A stretch of DNA of 64,000 nucleotides from Clostridia bacterium (GTDB taxonomy: Bacteria; Bacillota; Clostridia; TANB77; CAG-508). The stretch spans positions 1 through 64,000 of the forward strand of contig JAFWNC010000013.1 in NCBI GenBank assembly GCA_017510525.1, given 5' to 3'. A program made the position numbers and the translations under genes. The notes under the pieces were generated by a model, which saw only the letters and a program-made list of their open reading frames with translations, had not been told where the DNA came from and did not search any database. Positions 8,868-18,217 of this stretch are shown here, piece after piece (the stretch's first letter is position 1; every line of letters begins with the position of its first letter).

Positions 8868-10387
8868 ATAAAACTTCTCCTTTTATTTACTAAAACATTT
8901 TTTATTCTTTTACATATACTATTAAAGTTTTCTTTATAAATAAGTATATTTACTATAATTATAACTACAGAAGATATTGCTAAAACAATAGCTCCATAAA
9001 TACACCACTCAAAATATCCAACAATAACAAATTTAGGAATAAAATGAATAATCAAAACAACAACTAAAATCTCAAATGAAATAACAATCATTCTTTTAAA
9101 AGAATACCAAATACTCCTGTCTAGTATATACTTTGAAGAATGATATATAAAATCAATTGTTCTAATACACATTGCAACCAAAGTACCAATAGCAACACCA
9201 ACTATTCCAAATTTCCATACTAAAGCAAGAGAAATAACAATATTTGAAACCGCCTCAGCAATTGCACCTTTTCTAGTCTCCTTAAAATGCCCCGAAACCT
9301 TTACTAAATCGTTATAAGGTAAGCGAATAATACAAACAAACTCTGCTAAAACAATTAAATAGGCAAAAGTTGGTCTAATATAGTCAGCATCAGTAATTCC
9401 TTTAGTATAAACACTAATAAACGGAATTATCAAAAACAACGTTGAACAAAATACAATTGTAGCAATAGTTAAATAAAAACCCTCATAAGTTTTAAAACTC
9501 TTATTAAGATTGTCCTTCTCTCCTTTAGCATACATATCACCAAAAGTAGCATCAATTCCACCTGTAATCGATTCAACAAAATTTTTAACACCCCTAACAA
9601 TTAATAAATAAACTGAATAAACAGAAACTTCAATAACACTAGTACAAACTGTTAATATAGCAACATCAGTATTATTATGTATTACATAAGCAATATGTTG
9701 AACAAGTCCATCCCACTTTTGCTTTATTTTATAGTCTTCTGATTTCACTTCATTAAGATTGATTTTATATTTTCTTTTAACATAAATATTTTGTAGAATT
9801 GGTCTCAATACAAAAATAAAACTACTAAATAGTTTTACAATTTGAACACTAGCATTTAACTTAATTAAAACAAAAACAGCTAAAACGTTCAAAATCAATG
9901 TGCCGATTTGAATAATAGATGTAATATATCTTTTTTGTTCAGCTTGTAAATATAATTTATATGTCATTCCAAAATAATACTCAGCAAATGTACTAATTGA
10001 AATAATAACTATCAATGAAACAGTAAATAATATATCAAATTCATTACTTAGACCTATAGGTAAAACTATTGATAAAACTATAATATAGCCAATAAAAGCA
10101 AAAGAAATAACTCTAAATATTTTCTCCGATGCTCTTAATATTTTTTCAATAGTAATTTTATCATTATTAGCAATAGGTTTATATAATATTGATTTAATAA
10201 CAGGACCAAACCCAGCTTCTAACAATGTTATAAAAGCTAAAAATTGAGTAATTGATACAACCAAACCATTAACTTCAGAACCATAAGTCTTAATTATTAA
10301 TTTTGGAATTATAAATCCACAAACAACAGTACAAACTTGAACTGCTAATGATGATATAATATTTAAAAAAACTCTCTTACTTCTCAT
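8864..10387 (-). CDS. Polysaccharide flippase (Wzx-like, MOP superfamily)
   Basis: 507 aa with about twelve to fourteen predicted membrane segments and the usual start MRSKRVFLNIISSLAVQ. It should flip lipid-linked repeat units outward. The ATG has GGAGAT just upstream; an earlier in-frame GTG does not. It is translationally coupled to the following glycosyltransferase. A second flippase at 20766-22229 lies in the main polysaccharide locus, so this pair may serve another glycan or be a displaced part of that locus. Confidence 0.8.
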   Translation of the reverse strand: MRSKRVFLNIISSLAVQVCTVVCGFIIPKLIIKTYGSEVNGLVVSITQFLAFITLLEAGFGPVIKSILYKPIANNDKITIEKILRASEKIFRVISFAFIGYIIVLSIVLPIGLSNEFDILFTVSLIVIISISTFAEYYFGMTYKLYLQAEQKRYITSIIQIGTLILNVLAVFVLIKLNASVQIVKLFSSFIFVLRPILQNIYVKRKYKINLNEVKSEDYKIKQKWDGLVQHIAYVIHNNTDVAILTVCTSVIEVSVYSVYLLIVRGVKNFVESITGGIDATFGDMYAKGEKDNLNKSFKTYEGFYLTIATIVFCSTLFLIIPFISVYTKGITDADYIRPTFAYLIVLAEFVCIIRLPYNDLVKVSGHFKETRKGAIAEAVSNIVISLALVWKFGIVGVAIGTLVAMCIRTIDFIYHSSKYILDRSIWYSFKRMIVISFEILVVVLIIHFIPKFVIVGYFEWCIYGAIVLAISSVVIIIVNILIYKENFNSICKRIKNVLVNKRRSFI

Positions 10388-10423
10388 TTTATCTCCAACG
10401 AAATACACTATTTATTATAAATC

Positions 10424-11683
10424 TTAAATTCTAACCGCAACAACAGTTCCCTTAGGCTTATTATGTCCCATCTTAATACTGCCGCCATGAAGACTCACAA
10501 TAGTATAAGCAATAGGAAGTCCAAGTCCAGTACCACCAGTTTCTCTAGAACGAGCTTTATCTTCTCTATAAAACCTCTCAAAAACACGTTTTAATCCCTC
10601 ATCACTGATACCAATGCCAGTATCTCTAACATTTATAAAGCACTTGTCATCTTTATTATATGACTCAACTTCAATACTATCATTCTCCTCAGTATATTTC
10701 AAAGCATTATCAAGCAGAATAATAATCAACTGTTTCAATCTATTTCTATCAACCTTAATTTCTTTTTTACACTCAAGTTTTAACTTAATTTCCTTCTTTT
10801 GAAGCTTAGCCATGTCACAATAAGGCAAAACAGTCTCTTCAATTAAACTATTAATATCAGTTTTTTCCTTATTAAGCTTAATTTTTTCTTGATCATTTCT
10901 AGCAAGCTCCATAAGTTCTTTAATCATTTTTGAAAGTCTTCTAGTTTCATTCAAAGTAAGCGCGATATCCTCAGACTTATCAATAATCTTACTATTTGGC
11001 GACTGTAAAAGCATCTCCTGTTTAGCATGAATAATAGTAAGCGGAGTTCTAAGTTCATGAGAAACATTTTGAATAAACTCAGACTGTTTCTTATAATTTC
11101 TAACAATAGGTCTCATAGCCTTAACAGCTAAACCATAACTAACAAAAATAGAAAGAAGAATAACAATTCCAGTACCAACAGAAAGAGTTTTAGCAAAATT
11201 ATCGATCATCTCTTTCTCAGAATTAATATTTACCAATAATTCTACATAAACCTTTTCATCATCAGGAAGCTCAACTTCAAAACAAGTTCCCCTATAAAAA
11301 TAATTAGAATTAACAGAAACCTCATAAATCTGATCTAAATTCTTTTTACTAAAATTAATCTCTTTAATATATGCCTGAAGATTCTTACCAAAAGAAGTAG
11401 CATTTACAACATTACCGTCTTCATCCCTGATAATACAAGTAATTCTAGGATTATTAACTTTATCAAAATTTAAAATAACCTCATCATCTTTACTATCAAC
11501 TTCAACATATTTTAAATAATCGCTCTTACTCTTTTTAATCTCTTGATCAACAGGAACATATAAATATCTATTAAGCTGAGCAAAAATAAGCAAACTAAAG
11601 GCACTAAAAATAATAGTAAAAAGTACCATATTAAAAAACATATTTTTAATTAATTGCTTATGAATAATTTTCTGCTCCTTCAT
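10424..11683 (-). CDS. Sensor histidine kinase
   Basis: 419-aa membrane kinase that pairs with the response regulator 81 bases upstream. It has two membrane segments (about 14-36 and 173-195) flanking an extracellular sensor region. The H-box is NVSHELRTPLTIIHAK, with the phosphoacceptor His. The N-box is LLDNALKYTEEN and the G-boxes are RDTGIGIS and GGTGLGLPI. The ATG follows AAGGAG; the longer reading frame upstream is only translation of an adjacent repeat. The signal is unknown. Confidence 0.88.
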   Translation of the reverse strand: MKEQKIIHKQLIKNMFFNMVLFTIIFSAFSLLIFAQLNRYLYVPVDQEIKKSKSDYLKYVEVDSKDDEVILNFDKVNNPRITCIIRDEDGNVVNATSFGKNLQAYIKEINFSKKNLDQIYEVSVNSNYFYRGTCFEVELPDDEKVYVELLVNINSEKEMIDNFAKTLSVGTGIVILLSIFVSYGLAVKAMRPIVRNYKKQSEFIQNVSHELRTPLTIIHAKQEMLLQSPNSKIIDKSEDIALTLNETRRLSKMIKELMELARNDQEKIKLNKEKTDINSLIEETVLPYCDMAKLQKKEIKLKLECKKEIKVDRNRLKQLIIILLDNALKYTEENDSIEVESYNKDDKCFINVRDTGIGISDEGLKRVFERFYREDKARSRETGGTGLGLPIAYTIVSLHGGSIKMGHNKPKGTVVAVRI

Positions 11684-11713
11684 AAAATCTCCTTCGAAAA
11701 AATCTATATACAC

Positions 11714-11760
11714 CCGTAGCGGACAACTAAAGTTGTCCACCCTCCTTGTCCTACCCTATA
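11714..11760. repeat. GTAG-type hairpin repeat, copy 4
   Basis: GTAGCGGACAACTAAAGTTGTCC (self-pairing GGACAACT/AGTTGTCC) followed by the CCTTGTCCTACCCTATACA tail, between the kinase and regulator genes. Confidence 0.8.
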
Positions 11761-11764
11761 CAAT

Positions 11765-12439
11765 CTACTCCTCTGAACTAAAAATATATCCAACACCCCT
11801 AAGAGTCTTAATATATTTATCATAACCACACTTCTTCAAGACCTTCCTAAGCCCACTCGCATAAACCTCAACAACATTAGTAGAAGTATCAGAATCAAAA
11901 CCCCAGATCTTATCAAAAATCTGCTCTTTTGTAATAATAGTATCTTTAGAATTAATCAAATACTCCAATAAATCAAACTGTTTTCCTTGAAGAACAACCT
12001 CTTTATCTTTAACAAAAACCTTTCTATTCTTCAAATTTAACTTCAAATCTTTAAAAGTTAAAACATCATTAACAAAAAAACCATTATTTCTTCTAACAAT
12101 AGCATCCAACCTAGCAATAAGCTCAGCCCTCTCAAACGGCTTAACTAAATAATCATCAGCCCCAAGATTTAGTCCCTTTACCTTATCATTTAAAGAATCC
12201 TTCGCAGTCAAAATTAAAACAGGGGTCAAAACCCCCTCATTACGAAGCTTACTCAAAACATCAAAACCATTCATTTCAGGCATCATCAAATCAAGAACAA
12301 TAATATCAAAAATGTCCTCTTTAGCAAAAATATACCCTTCATAACCATCAATAGCTTGAGTAACACTATATTTGTCTTCAATACACTGTTTAATAGTATC
12401 AGACAAAATTTTATCATCCTCAATAATCAAAACCTTCAC
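11765..12439 (-). CDS. OmpR/PhoB-type response regulator
   Basis: 224-aa DNA-binding regulator. The receiver domain has acidic residues in LIIEDDK, the phosphorylatable Asp in IIVLDLMMPEMNG, the Thr in LILTAKD and the Lys in VKPF. A winged-helix C-terminal domain ends in the conserved LRGVGYIF. The GTG start has GAGGTGA upstream and gives the canonical MKVLIIEDDK. Together with the kinase downstream it forms a two-component system that may act on nearby surface genes; this is inference from position. Confidence 0.9.
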   Translation of the reverse strand: MKVLIIEDDKILSDTIKQCIEDKYSVTQAIDGYEGYIFAKEDIFDIIVLDLMMPEMNGFDVLSKLRNEGVLTPVLILTAKDSLNDKVKGLNLGADDYLVKPFERAELIARLDAIVRRNNGFFVNDVLTFKDLKLNLKNRKVFVKDKEVVLQGKQFDLLEYLINSKDTIITKEQIFDKIWGFDSDTSTNVVEVYASGLRKVLKKCGYDKYIKTLRGVGYIFSSEE

Positions 12440-12461
12440 AAAACTCACCTCATAACAAGTT

Positions 12462-13346
12462 TTATAAACTATTTAAAAAATCATCAAAATTCATCTCAGA
12501 ATCAATACTTTTCTTAATTTCATCAGTAGCTTTATTATATTCAGTCTCAGCTTTTTTCTTAGCATCATCTATAACCTTAGTCTCATCCTCAATCTTCTTC
12601 TTAGCTTCATCAACAGCTGCTTTTGTTTCATCTTCAACTATCTTTTTAGTCTCCTCAACAATCTTAGATTCAGCCTTATCAATCTCTTCTAATAAATTCT
12701 TTAATTCCTTATTAGAATCCATAATATTTAAAGCACTCTTAACCTTATCTCTAGCAGACTCTAAATCATCCTTCATTAACTCACGAACCTGATCAATAAA
12801 CAAATCTAAATACTCATCTTGATACTTATTAATAGTCTTCTTCAAATCTTTATTATCATCTAAACTCTCATTTAAAAATTCTAAAATACCTAAATAATCT
12901 TTTTTATCAGCAAGCTTATCAACCTTCTCATCAATCAAACCAAGCTTAGCCTCTTTTATCATATCTTTAACTTCTGTATACTTCTCAAAATCACTATCTA
13001 TTTTATTTAATTCATCTAAAGCCTTGTCATATTCCTTTTCCTTCATATAAGCAGAAGCATTATCAAAATAATCATCAGATTTTTCTGAATTAATCTCATC
13101 AACTTTTTTGTTTAAATAATATCTAGCACCAAAAAAAGCCCCAATAACTAAAGCAATAACAAAAATAATAATCAAGAAAAAATTTCTAACCTTACGACCA
13201 AAAGAATATTTAACCCTCTCTTTTTCTGCCTTTCTCTCAGCCTTAGCTTCCTCTTTACGTCTCTTAGCATCAACCTTCTCTTGATAAGCCCTAACCTTTT
13301 CCTCTTTTTTAATATCCTTAATTGTTCTAAATTCGTTATCACCCAT
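12462..13346 (-). CDS. Membrane-anchored coiled-coil protein
   Basis: No family recognised. In the 294-aa protein, residues 10-50 are Lys/Glu-rich and highly charged, a membrane helix spans about 57-80, and the rest is almost entirely alpha-helical. TPR-like helices lie at about 90-210, then a long Glu/Lys/Ala-rich coiled coil (about 215-285). The ATG has AGAGG nine bases upstream. It lies 22 bases before the response regulator and is probably cotranscribed, so it may be linked to the two-component system. Confidence 0.6.
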   Translation of the reverse strand: MGDNEFRTIKDIKKEEKVRAYQEKVDAKRRKEEAKAERKAEKERVKYSFGRKVRNFFLIIIFVIALVIGAFFGARYYLNKKVDEINSEKSDDYFDNASAYMKEKEYDKALDELNKIDSDFEKYTEVKDMIKEAKLGLIDEKVDKLADKKDYLGILEFLNESLDDNKDLKKTINKYQDEYLDLFIDQVRELMKDDLESARDKVKSALNIMDSNKELKNLLEEIDKAESKIVEETKKIVEDETKAAVDEAKKKIEDETKVIDDAKKKAETEYNKATDEIKKSIDSEMNFDDFLNSL

Positions 13347-13436
13347 ATTCAACAACCTCTTTTCAAATAATATCTAATATCTATATACCACATTTAGACA
13401 AAATTCTCAAGTAGAAAAAAATAATTTTTCTACTTT

Positions 13437-13504
13437 CCTTGCCCTACCCAATACACCCGTAGGGGCGAGCATTGCTCGTCCGCATCTCCTCGCCCTACCC
13501 TATA
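13437..13504. repeat. GTAG-type hairpin repeat, copy 5
   Basis: CCCTACCC tail of one unit, then GTAGGGGCGAGCATTGCTCG and its CGCCCTACCC tail. The head CGAGCA/TGCTCG pairs internally and GTAGGG pairs with CCCTAC. Confidence 0.85.
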
Positions 13505-13505
13505 T

Positions 13506-13542
13506 AAATAAAAAGTGAGCCTAAGAAAAACCTTAAACTCAC
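13506..13542 (-). terminator. Rho-independent terminator
   Basis: On the minus strand GTGAGTTTAAG pairs with CTTAGGCTCAC (two G-T pairs) around a T-rich loop and is followed by TTTTTATTT. It starts directly after the stop of the small membrane protein gene. Confidence 0.85.
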
Positions 13543-13785
13543 TCACATTCGACTTTTAAACCTATTAACAATAACTACTATCAACAAGTAAATCAATATT
13601 AAAAAGCACCCAGGAAAAAAAATAACATTATGGACACCAAAAATACGATATAATTCATGAAATTCTAAATCATTAAGATCGATTTCATTTAAATATTTCT
13701 CTTGTCTCCGTATTTGCAAAATATCACTAATTGCAACTACAAATGATAGCAATAAATATATTAATAAAAAAGCCTGAACTATCAT
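13543..13785 (-). CDS. Small two-helix membrane protein, unknown
   Basis: 80 aa with membrane helices at about 3-23 and 53-74 and a charged middle; no family recognised. The ATG is preceded by AGGGGGA. Codon 26 (13708-13710) is an in-frame CGG that gives Arg in IRRQEK. Skipping the C there would instead stop the protein within seven codons. It is therefore the one apparent exception to the CGG recoding pattern in this window, unless this frame is not translated as drawn. Confidence 0.5.
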   Translation of the reverse strand: MIVQAFLLIYLLLSFVVAISDILQIRRQEKYLNEIDLNDLEFHELYRIFGVHNVIFFPGCFLILIYLLIVVIVNRFKSRM

Positions 13786-13870
13786 AGTATCTTCCCCCTT
13801 CACCAAAGCTGGCATGGATTATTAAAAAATACTAGAACAATTATAGCACAAATTTTAAAAAAATCAAACT

Positions 13871-14914
13871 TTACCGCCTATTTATACTATGTTCTAAAAA
13901 ATCTTTATACCACTCAGCAAATTCCCTCAAACCATCTCTTAAAGATGTTGTTGGTTTATAACCAAAATCTCTTTCAAACTCACTTGTATCAGCATAAGTA
14001 ACAGAAACATCTCCTGGTTGCATTGGTATTAATTCTTTATGTGATTCAAAATCATAATCCTTAGGTAAAACACCTGCTCTTATTAATTCTTCTTGTAGAA
14101 TATTTACAAAATCCAATAGATTTTCTGGATGACCTTTACCTATATTATAAATCTTATATGGAGGAATTGATAAACCATCTTCTCCATTTTCTTTTTCAGG
14201 AGCTCTTTTCAATACTCTAACAATACCTTCAACAATATCATCTATATAAGTAAAATCCCTTTTACAATTTCCATAATTAAATATTTTTATTTTTTCACCT
14301 TTTATTAATTTATTTGTAAAATCAAAATATGCCATGTCAGGTCTTCCAGCTGGGCCATAAACAGTAAAAAACCTTAGACCAGTTGAAGGTATATTATATA
14401 GGTTTGAATAACTATGAGCTAATAATTCATTTGACCTTTTAGTAGCCGCATACAATGAAACCGGATTATCAACTTTATCATCAGTTGAAAATGGTATTTT
14501 AGTATTTTCACCATATACTGATGAACTAGAAGCATACACTAAATGCTTAACAGGATAATTTCTACAACACTCTAAAACATTATAGAAACCAACTATATTT
14601 GAAATTATATAAATATCAGGATTTTCAATACTATAACGAACTCCAGTTTGTGCAGCTAAATTAACAACAATCGAAGGATTGTACTCTTTAAAAATATTTT
14701 CTAAACACTTTTTGTTGGATAAATCTCCATTGATAAATTTAAATTTATCATATTTCTTCAAATCATTTAATCTAGACTCCTTTATTCTTATATCATAATA
14801 ATCATTAAGATTATCTAATCCAATTACATTGACATCTTTATTATCTTTTAAAATTCTCTTTACAAGATTAGAACCAATAAAACCTGCAACACCTGTAATA
14901 AAATAATTCTCCAT
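13871..14914 (-). CDS. UDP-glucuronate 4-epimerase
   Basis: Converts UDP-glucuronate to UDP-galacturonate for surface polysaccharide. The 347-aa short-chain dehydrogenase fold has the NAD-binding TGVAGFIGSNL, the catalytic SSSSVYG and YAATK (Tyr-x-x-x-Lys), and the QPGDVSVTYAD stretch typical of UDP-glucuronate epimerases. It follows ugd by 27 bases, and that enzyme supplies its substrate. The penultimate codon is an in-frame CGG: read normally the protein ends NRR, while with the C skipped it ends NRGKV four codons later. Both are plausible. Confidence 0.88.
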   Translation of the reverse strand: MENYFITGVAGFIGSNLVKRILKDNKDVNVIGLDNLNDYYDIRIKESRLNDLKKYDKFKFINGDLSNKKCLENIFKEYNPSIVVNLAAQTGVRYSIENPDIYIISNIVGFYNVLECCRNYPVKHLVYASSSSVYGENTKIPFSTDDKVDNPVSLYAATKRSNELLAHSYSNLYNIPSTGLRFFTVYGPAGRPDMAYFDFTNKLIKGEKIKIFNYGNCKRDFTYIDDIVEGIVRVLKRAPEKENGEDGLSIPPYKIYNIGKGHPENLLDFVNILQEELIRAGVLPKDYDFESHKELIPMQPGDVSVTYADTSEFERDFGYKPTTSLRDGLREFAEWYKDFLEHSINRR

Positions 14915-14941
14915 TTCTTTACTTCCTTTGTTCTCTATTAT

Positions 14942-16111
14942 TTAACTATCCTTCCTATACAAATCCCTTGTATAAACCTTATCCTCTACGCTATTTAACA
15001 TATCTTCCATTCTATTAGCCAAAATAACATCAGACATATCTGAAAACTTTTTAAAATCATTAATAACCTTACAACCATTAAAACTACTATCTTTTAGAGT
15101 AGGCTCATAAATAATAACCTCAACTCCCTCTAGTTTTAATCGCTCAATAATTCCCTGTATTGCGCTAGCTCTAAAATTATCAGAATCCTTTTTCATAGTT
15201 AATCTATAAACCCCAACAACATCCGGATCTCTTCTCATAATCATTTCAGTAATATGTTTTTTTCTTGTTCTATTCGAACGAACTATCGCCCTAATAAGAT
15301 TTTGAGGAACATTCTCAAAATTAGCCAAAAGTTGTTTTGTATCTTTAGGCAAACAATAACCACCATATCCAAAAGAAGGATTATTATAATGAGAACCAAT
15401 TCTAGGATCAAGACCTACACCATCAATAATATCCTGGGTATTTAATCCTTTAATCTCTGCATATGTATCTAATTCATTAAAAAATGAAACCCTTAGAGCT
15501 AAATAAGTATTAGCAAATAGTTTAACCGCTTCCGCTTCAGTACTATTCATAAACTTAACTTCAACATCTTTTTTTATAGCACCTTCTTTTAAAAGATTAG
15601 CAAACGCTTCAGCCCTTTTAGATTTTTCACCAACAATAATTCTTGAAGGATATAAATTATCATATAAAGCCTTCCCCTCTCTCAAAAACTCCGGAGAAAA
15701 CATTATATTATCAATTTCATATTTCTTCTTAACACTTTCAGTAAAACCAACAGGAATTGTAGACTCAACAACCATGGTAGTATCAATTCCCATAGATTTT
15801 ACTTTCTTGATAATATCTTCAACACTAGAAGTATCAAAATAATTTCTCTCATCATCATAATTAGTAGGAGTACTAATTACAATAAACTTAGCACCCTCAA
15901 AAGCCTCTTTATAATCTAAAGTTGCCTTTAGATTTAAATTCTTATTAGCAAAAAAATCTTCAATCTCCCTATCCCTTATAGGAGACACTCTCTTATTAAT
16001 CATCTCAACCTTTTCAGGCACAATATCAAAAGCAACTACCTCATTATTCTGACTTAATAATGAAGCAATTGATAAACCAACATATCCAGTTCCAGCTACC
16101 GCAATTTTCAT
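14942..16111 (-). CDS. ugd: UDP-glucose 6-dehydrogenase
   Basis: Oxidises UDP-glucose to UDP-glucuronate with NAD. The 389-aa protein has the N-terminal Rossmann motif [11 protein letters not shown], the hinge [10 protein letters not shown], and the catalytic cysteine in [15 protein letters not shown] good promoter lies just upstream. The next gene is the epimerase that uses its product, so the two are an operon providing uronic-acid sugars for the polysaccharide locus. Confidence 0.93.
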   Translation of the reverse strand: MKIAVAGTGYVGLSIASLLSQNNEVVAFDIVPEKVEMINKRVSPIRDREIEDFFANKNLNLKATLDYKEAFEGAKFIVISTPTNYDDERNYFDTSSVEDIIKKVKSMGIDTTMVVESTIPVGFTESVKKKYEIDNIMFSPEFLREGKALYDNLYPSRIIVGEKSKRAEAFANLLKEGAIKKDVEVKFMNSTEAEAVKLFANTYLALRVSFFNELDTYAEIKGLNTQDIIDGVGLDPRIGSHYNNPSFGYGGYCLPKDTKQLLANFENVPQNLIRAIVRSNRTRKKHITEMIMRRDPDVVGVYRLTMKKDSDNFRASAIQGIIERLKLEGVEVIIYEPTLKDSSFNGCKVINDFKKFSDMSDVILANRMEDMLNSVEDKVYTRDLYRKDS

Positions 16112-16146
16112 TTAAAACATTTCCTTTTAAATTAATTATTAATTGT

Positions 16147-16175
16147 ATTTTATATTTTAAAAATAATCCTGTCAA
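16147..16175 (-). promoter_or_regulatory. Promoter for ugd operon
   Basis: On the minus strand TTGACA, a 17-base spacer and TAAAAT, about 35 bases before the ugd start codon. Confidence 0.8.
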
Positions 16176-16185
16176 ATATTTTTCT

Positions 16186-16707
16186 CTATTTAATTCTATC
16201 TCTATACATATCTAAAAAACTCTTACCCTGATCTTCCGGATTAAGATCAACATCTTTAGTATTATTCTTCCAAGAACTATTCTCAGGAAGAAATTCATAA
16301 GCAATATTATGTTGTATCCATTCATACGCCATATCTTCAGCCGTTCTATAAGACACCATATCACTTCCATGAATAGGGTGACAATCTATTAAAGCCTGAC
16401 AAATAACAATAATATCACTATTATCTTTTATCTTATACGAGTCTGTAATATGCCAATTATCATTTGAATAAGAAGCAATAAACTCTTCACCATCATATAT
16501 AAATGAATAATTATTACTATTCTTTATTCTCTTCAATTCAATTATAATTTGAGATTCAACTAACTCCTCTTCTTTATTAGAAATTTCATTATTAACTATC
16601 TCATTTTCAGACTCAATTTCAATATCATTTACACTATTATTTTGAAACAAAAAAATAATAAACAAACCACTTAATATTAAGACCATAACAAATATCTTTT
16701 TAATCAT
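16186..16707 (-). CDS. Membrane-anchored secreted protein, unknown
   Basis: 173 aa. MIKKIFVMVLILSGLFIIFL is an N-terminal membrane anchor or signal sequence, followed by a Glu/Asn-rich linker and a compact C-terminal domain with GEEFIASYSNDNWHITDSY and CHPIHGSD. The ATG has AAGGGA upstream. It lies between hicB and ugd but is separated from ugd by a strong promoter. No family recognised. Confidence 0.55.
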   Translation of the reverse strand: MIKKIFVMVLILSGLFIIFLFQNNSVNDIEIESENEIVNNEISNKEEELVESQIIIELKRIKNSNNYSFIYDGEEFIASYSNDNWHITDSYKIKDNSDIIVICQALIDCHPIHGSDMVSYRTAEDMAYEWIQHNIAYEFLPENSSWKNNTKDVDLNPEDQGKSFLDMYRDRIK

Positions 16708-16806
16708 AAAAACAAATCCCTTAATCACTTTAATAATATTATTAATTTATAGACAAAATTACCATCACTATATCTATATTTTTAAAAGGTATAGCGCACT
16801 AGATAT

Positions 16807-17217
16807 CTATTTTTTATTACTAACATCAATCTTTAAACTCTCAATTAAGGCTTTCTGCAACAACTGTGAAAAATTTACATTTGCCTTCTCTGCCTCAGTA
16901 TTCAACCAAGCCGGAATAGACAAAGTCTTTTTTACAGACCTAGTTTCATACTTTTTTCTGTGTTCATCTAAATTCACAGTTACAAAAGAAATGACCTGAT
17001 TATCGTTCAACTTAACATTTTTAATATCAATAGTAGGTTCAGGAAAAATCTCTAAATCTTCTAAATATAGTCCCATAGCCTCCTTGGCATTTTCCATAGC
17101 ATCAGATAAAGTAACACCATCACTAAAACAACCTTCTAAATCAATAAATTCAACCCAATACTGACTATCTTCAAAAGTAAAAATTGCTGGATACGTATAT
17201 AAATTTTTTCTTTTCAT
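16807..17217 (-). CDS. hicB: HicB-type antitoxin
   Basis: 136 aa. The N-terminal HicB fold has YPAIFTFEDSQYWVEFIDLE, EGCFSDG and a helix around DAMENAKEAMGLYL. The C-terminal part (KKTLSIPAWLNTEAEK) looks like a ribbon-helix-helix DNA-binding domain. It should neutralise HicA and repress the operon. The start follows GGAGGAG, which overlaps the hicA stop. The gene is intact while its toxin partner needs a frame change. Confidence 0.85.
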   Translation of the reverse strand: MKRKNLYTYPAIFTFEDSQYWVEFIDLEGCFSDGVTLSDAMENAKEAMGLYLEDLEIFPEPTIDIKNVKLNDNQVISFVTVNLDEHRKKYETRSVKKTLSIPAWLNTEAEKANVNFSQLLQKALIESLKIDVSNKK

Positions 17218-17227
17218 AATCTCCTCC

Positions 17228-17420
17228 TTAAAACAATTTAATTCCTGCTTTCTTCAATAATTTTACAAGCAGACCTTTAGCTAAATCTCTATTATGTATT
17301 GGCACAATAATATCATTGTAACCGCTCTTTTCTAAGTCGTAAATGAGAACCCTCTTGTTTCACTTCATACCATCCGTTTCTTTTCAATAATCGCACCAAC
17401 TCTTTAGATGTCATATTCAT
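17228..17420 (-). CDS. hicA: HicA-type mRNA interferase toxin, CGG frameshift
   Basis: Small RNA-cleaving toxin of the HicAB module. The frame opens MNMTSKELVRLLKRNGWYEV and continues to GSH, which holds the catalytic His. It then meets GAG CGG TTA and a stop three codons later. Omitting the C at 17324 gives KEGYNDIIVPIHNRDL and the usual helical end KLLKKAGIKLF, 63 aa in all, a complete HicA. This is one of the fifteen CGG sites. If the shift is not made, the toxin is inactive. Confidence 0.75.
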
Positions 17421-17440
17421 ATAACTATTATACCTCCTTT

Positions 17441-17469
17441 ATTATAATATATACGTTACGTATTGTCAA
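17441..17469 (-). promoter_or_regulatory. hicAB promoter with palindromic operator
   Basis: On the minus strand TTGACA, an exact 17-base spacer and TATAAT. The spacer carries the perfect palindrome ATACGT-A-ACGTAT (17451-17463), and the -35 box sits in another palindrome, TGTCAATTGACA (17464-17475). These suit autorepression by HicB. The AGGAGG at 17433-17438 lies almost at the expected transcription start, so the leader must be very short. Confidence 0.85.
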
Positions 17470-17622
17470 TTGACAAAATAATATTAAACCAACAAATCAA
17501 CTCCCTCTTTCTTTATAAACTTTTTTTTAATAAATGGAATATTCGAGCGACACGCTCAAAGATAATTTGAAATAAACAATAATAAAATAACACCTTTTAC
17601 CAAAATTTGCAATACCTTTTTA

Positions 17623-17660
17623 CAAAAAAAAATCCAGATTTCAAAACCAAAATCTAGAAT
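17623..17660 (-). terminator. Rho-independent terminator
   Basis: On the minus strand ATTCTAGATTT pairs with AAATCTGGAT across an 8-base loop, then nine T residues. It directly follows the ORF6N gene. Confidence 0.8.
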
Positions 17661-17664
17661 GCTT

Positions 17665-18090
17665 TTATTCAAGTTTTGTCAACCTATCAAAAATCTGCCC
17701 ATTATTATTAATAAATATCCTCATCTCTATAAAAGCATCCATGATACTAATACTAACTCTCACAGCAATTTCATTTTTTAATAATCCCGAAAGCATAGCT
17801 ATCCCCTGTTCAGTAAATGCATATGGTAAAAACTTTTTATTTCTAAATTTTTTAATACTTTCTGAGGCGGTCACAATTTGTGACCACATACTTTTGAATT
17901 CTTCTTCTGTTAATTGAAAACAAAACTTCTCAGGAAACCTTTCGATATTCCTTTTAACAGTCTGATTTATTTTCTTTGTCTCATAATGATACAACATAGC
18001 CACATCGCTATCTAGCATAACCTGCTTTCCTCTAATTGTATATATAAGATTTTTAATCTCCTCATTTGAAACAACCAATTCATTATCCAT
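17665..18090 (-). CDS. ORF6N domain protein, short form
   Basis: 141 aa. The ORF6N DNA-binding domain fills almost the whole protein: TIRGKQVMLDSDVAMLYHYE, FPEKFCFQLTEEEF, FLPYAFTEQGIAMLSG and IMDAFIEMR. Phage and mobile-element versions usually continue with a coiled coil and second domain of 50-150 residues; here the frame stops at RLTKLE and a terminator follows, so it is probably a truncated remnant or a natural short form. It and hicAB form a small accessory patch inside the polysaccharide locus. Confidence 0.8.
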   Translation of the reverse strand: MDNELVVSNEEIKNLIYTIRGKQVMLDSDVAMLYHYETKKINQTVKRNIERFPEKFCFQLTEEEFKSMWSQIVTASESIKKFRNKKFLPYAFTEQGIAMLSGLLKNEIAVRVSISIMDAFIEMRIFINNNGQIFDRLTKLE

Positions 18091-18217
18091 ATTCTACATC
18101 CTTTTATAAATTTATAAAACCATTATAGAATATTTGTTCGTATAAGTCAATACAAAAAAATAAAAACATTTCAAATTTAAAACCCAAAACCCAAAATGCT
18201 TTTATCCACATCATATT

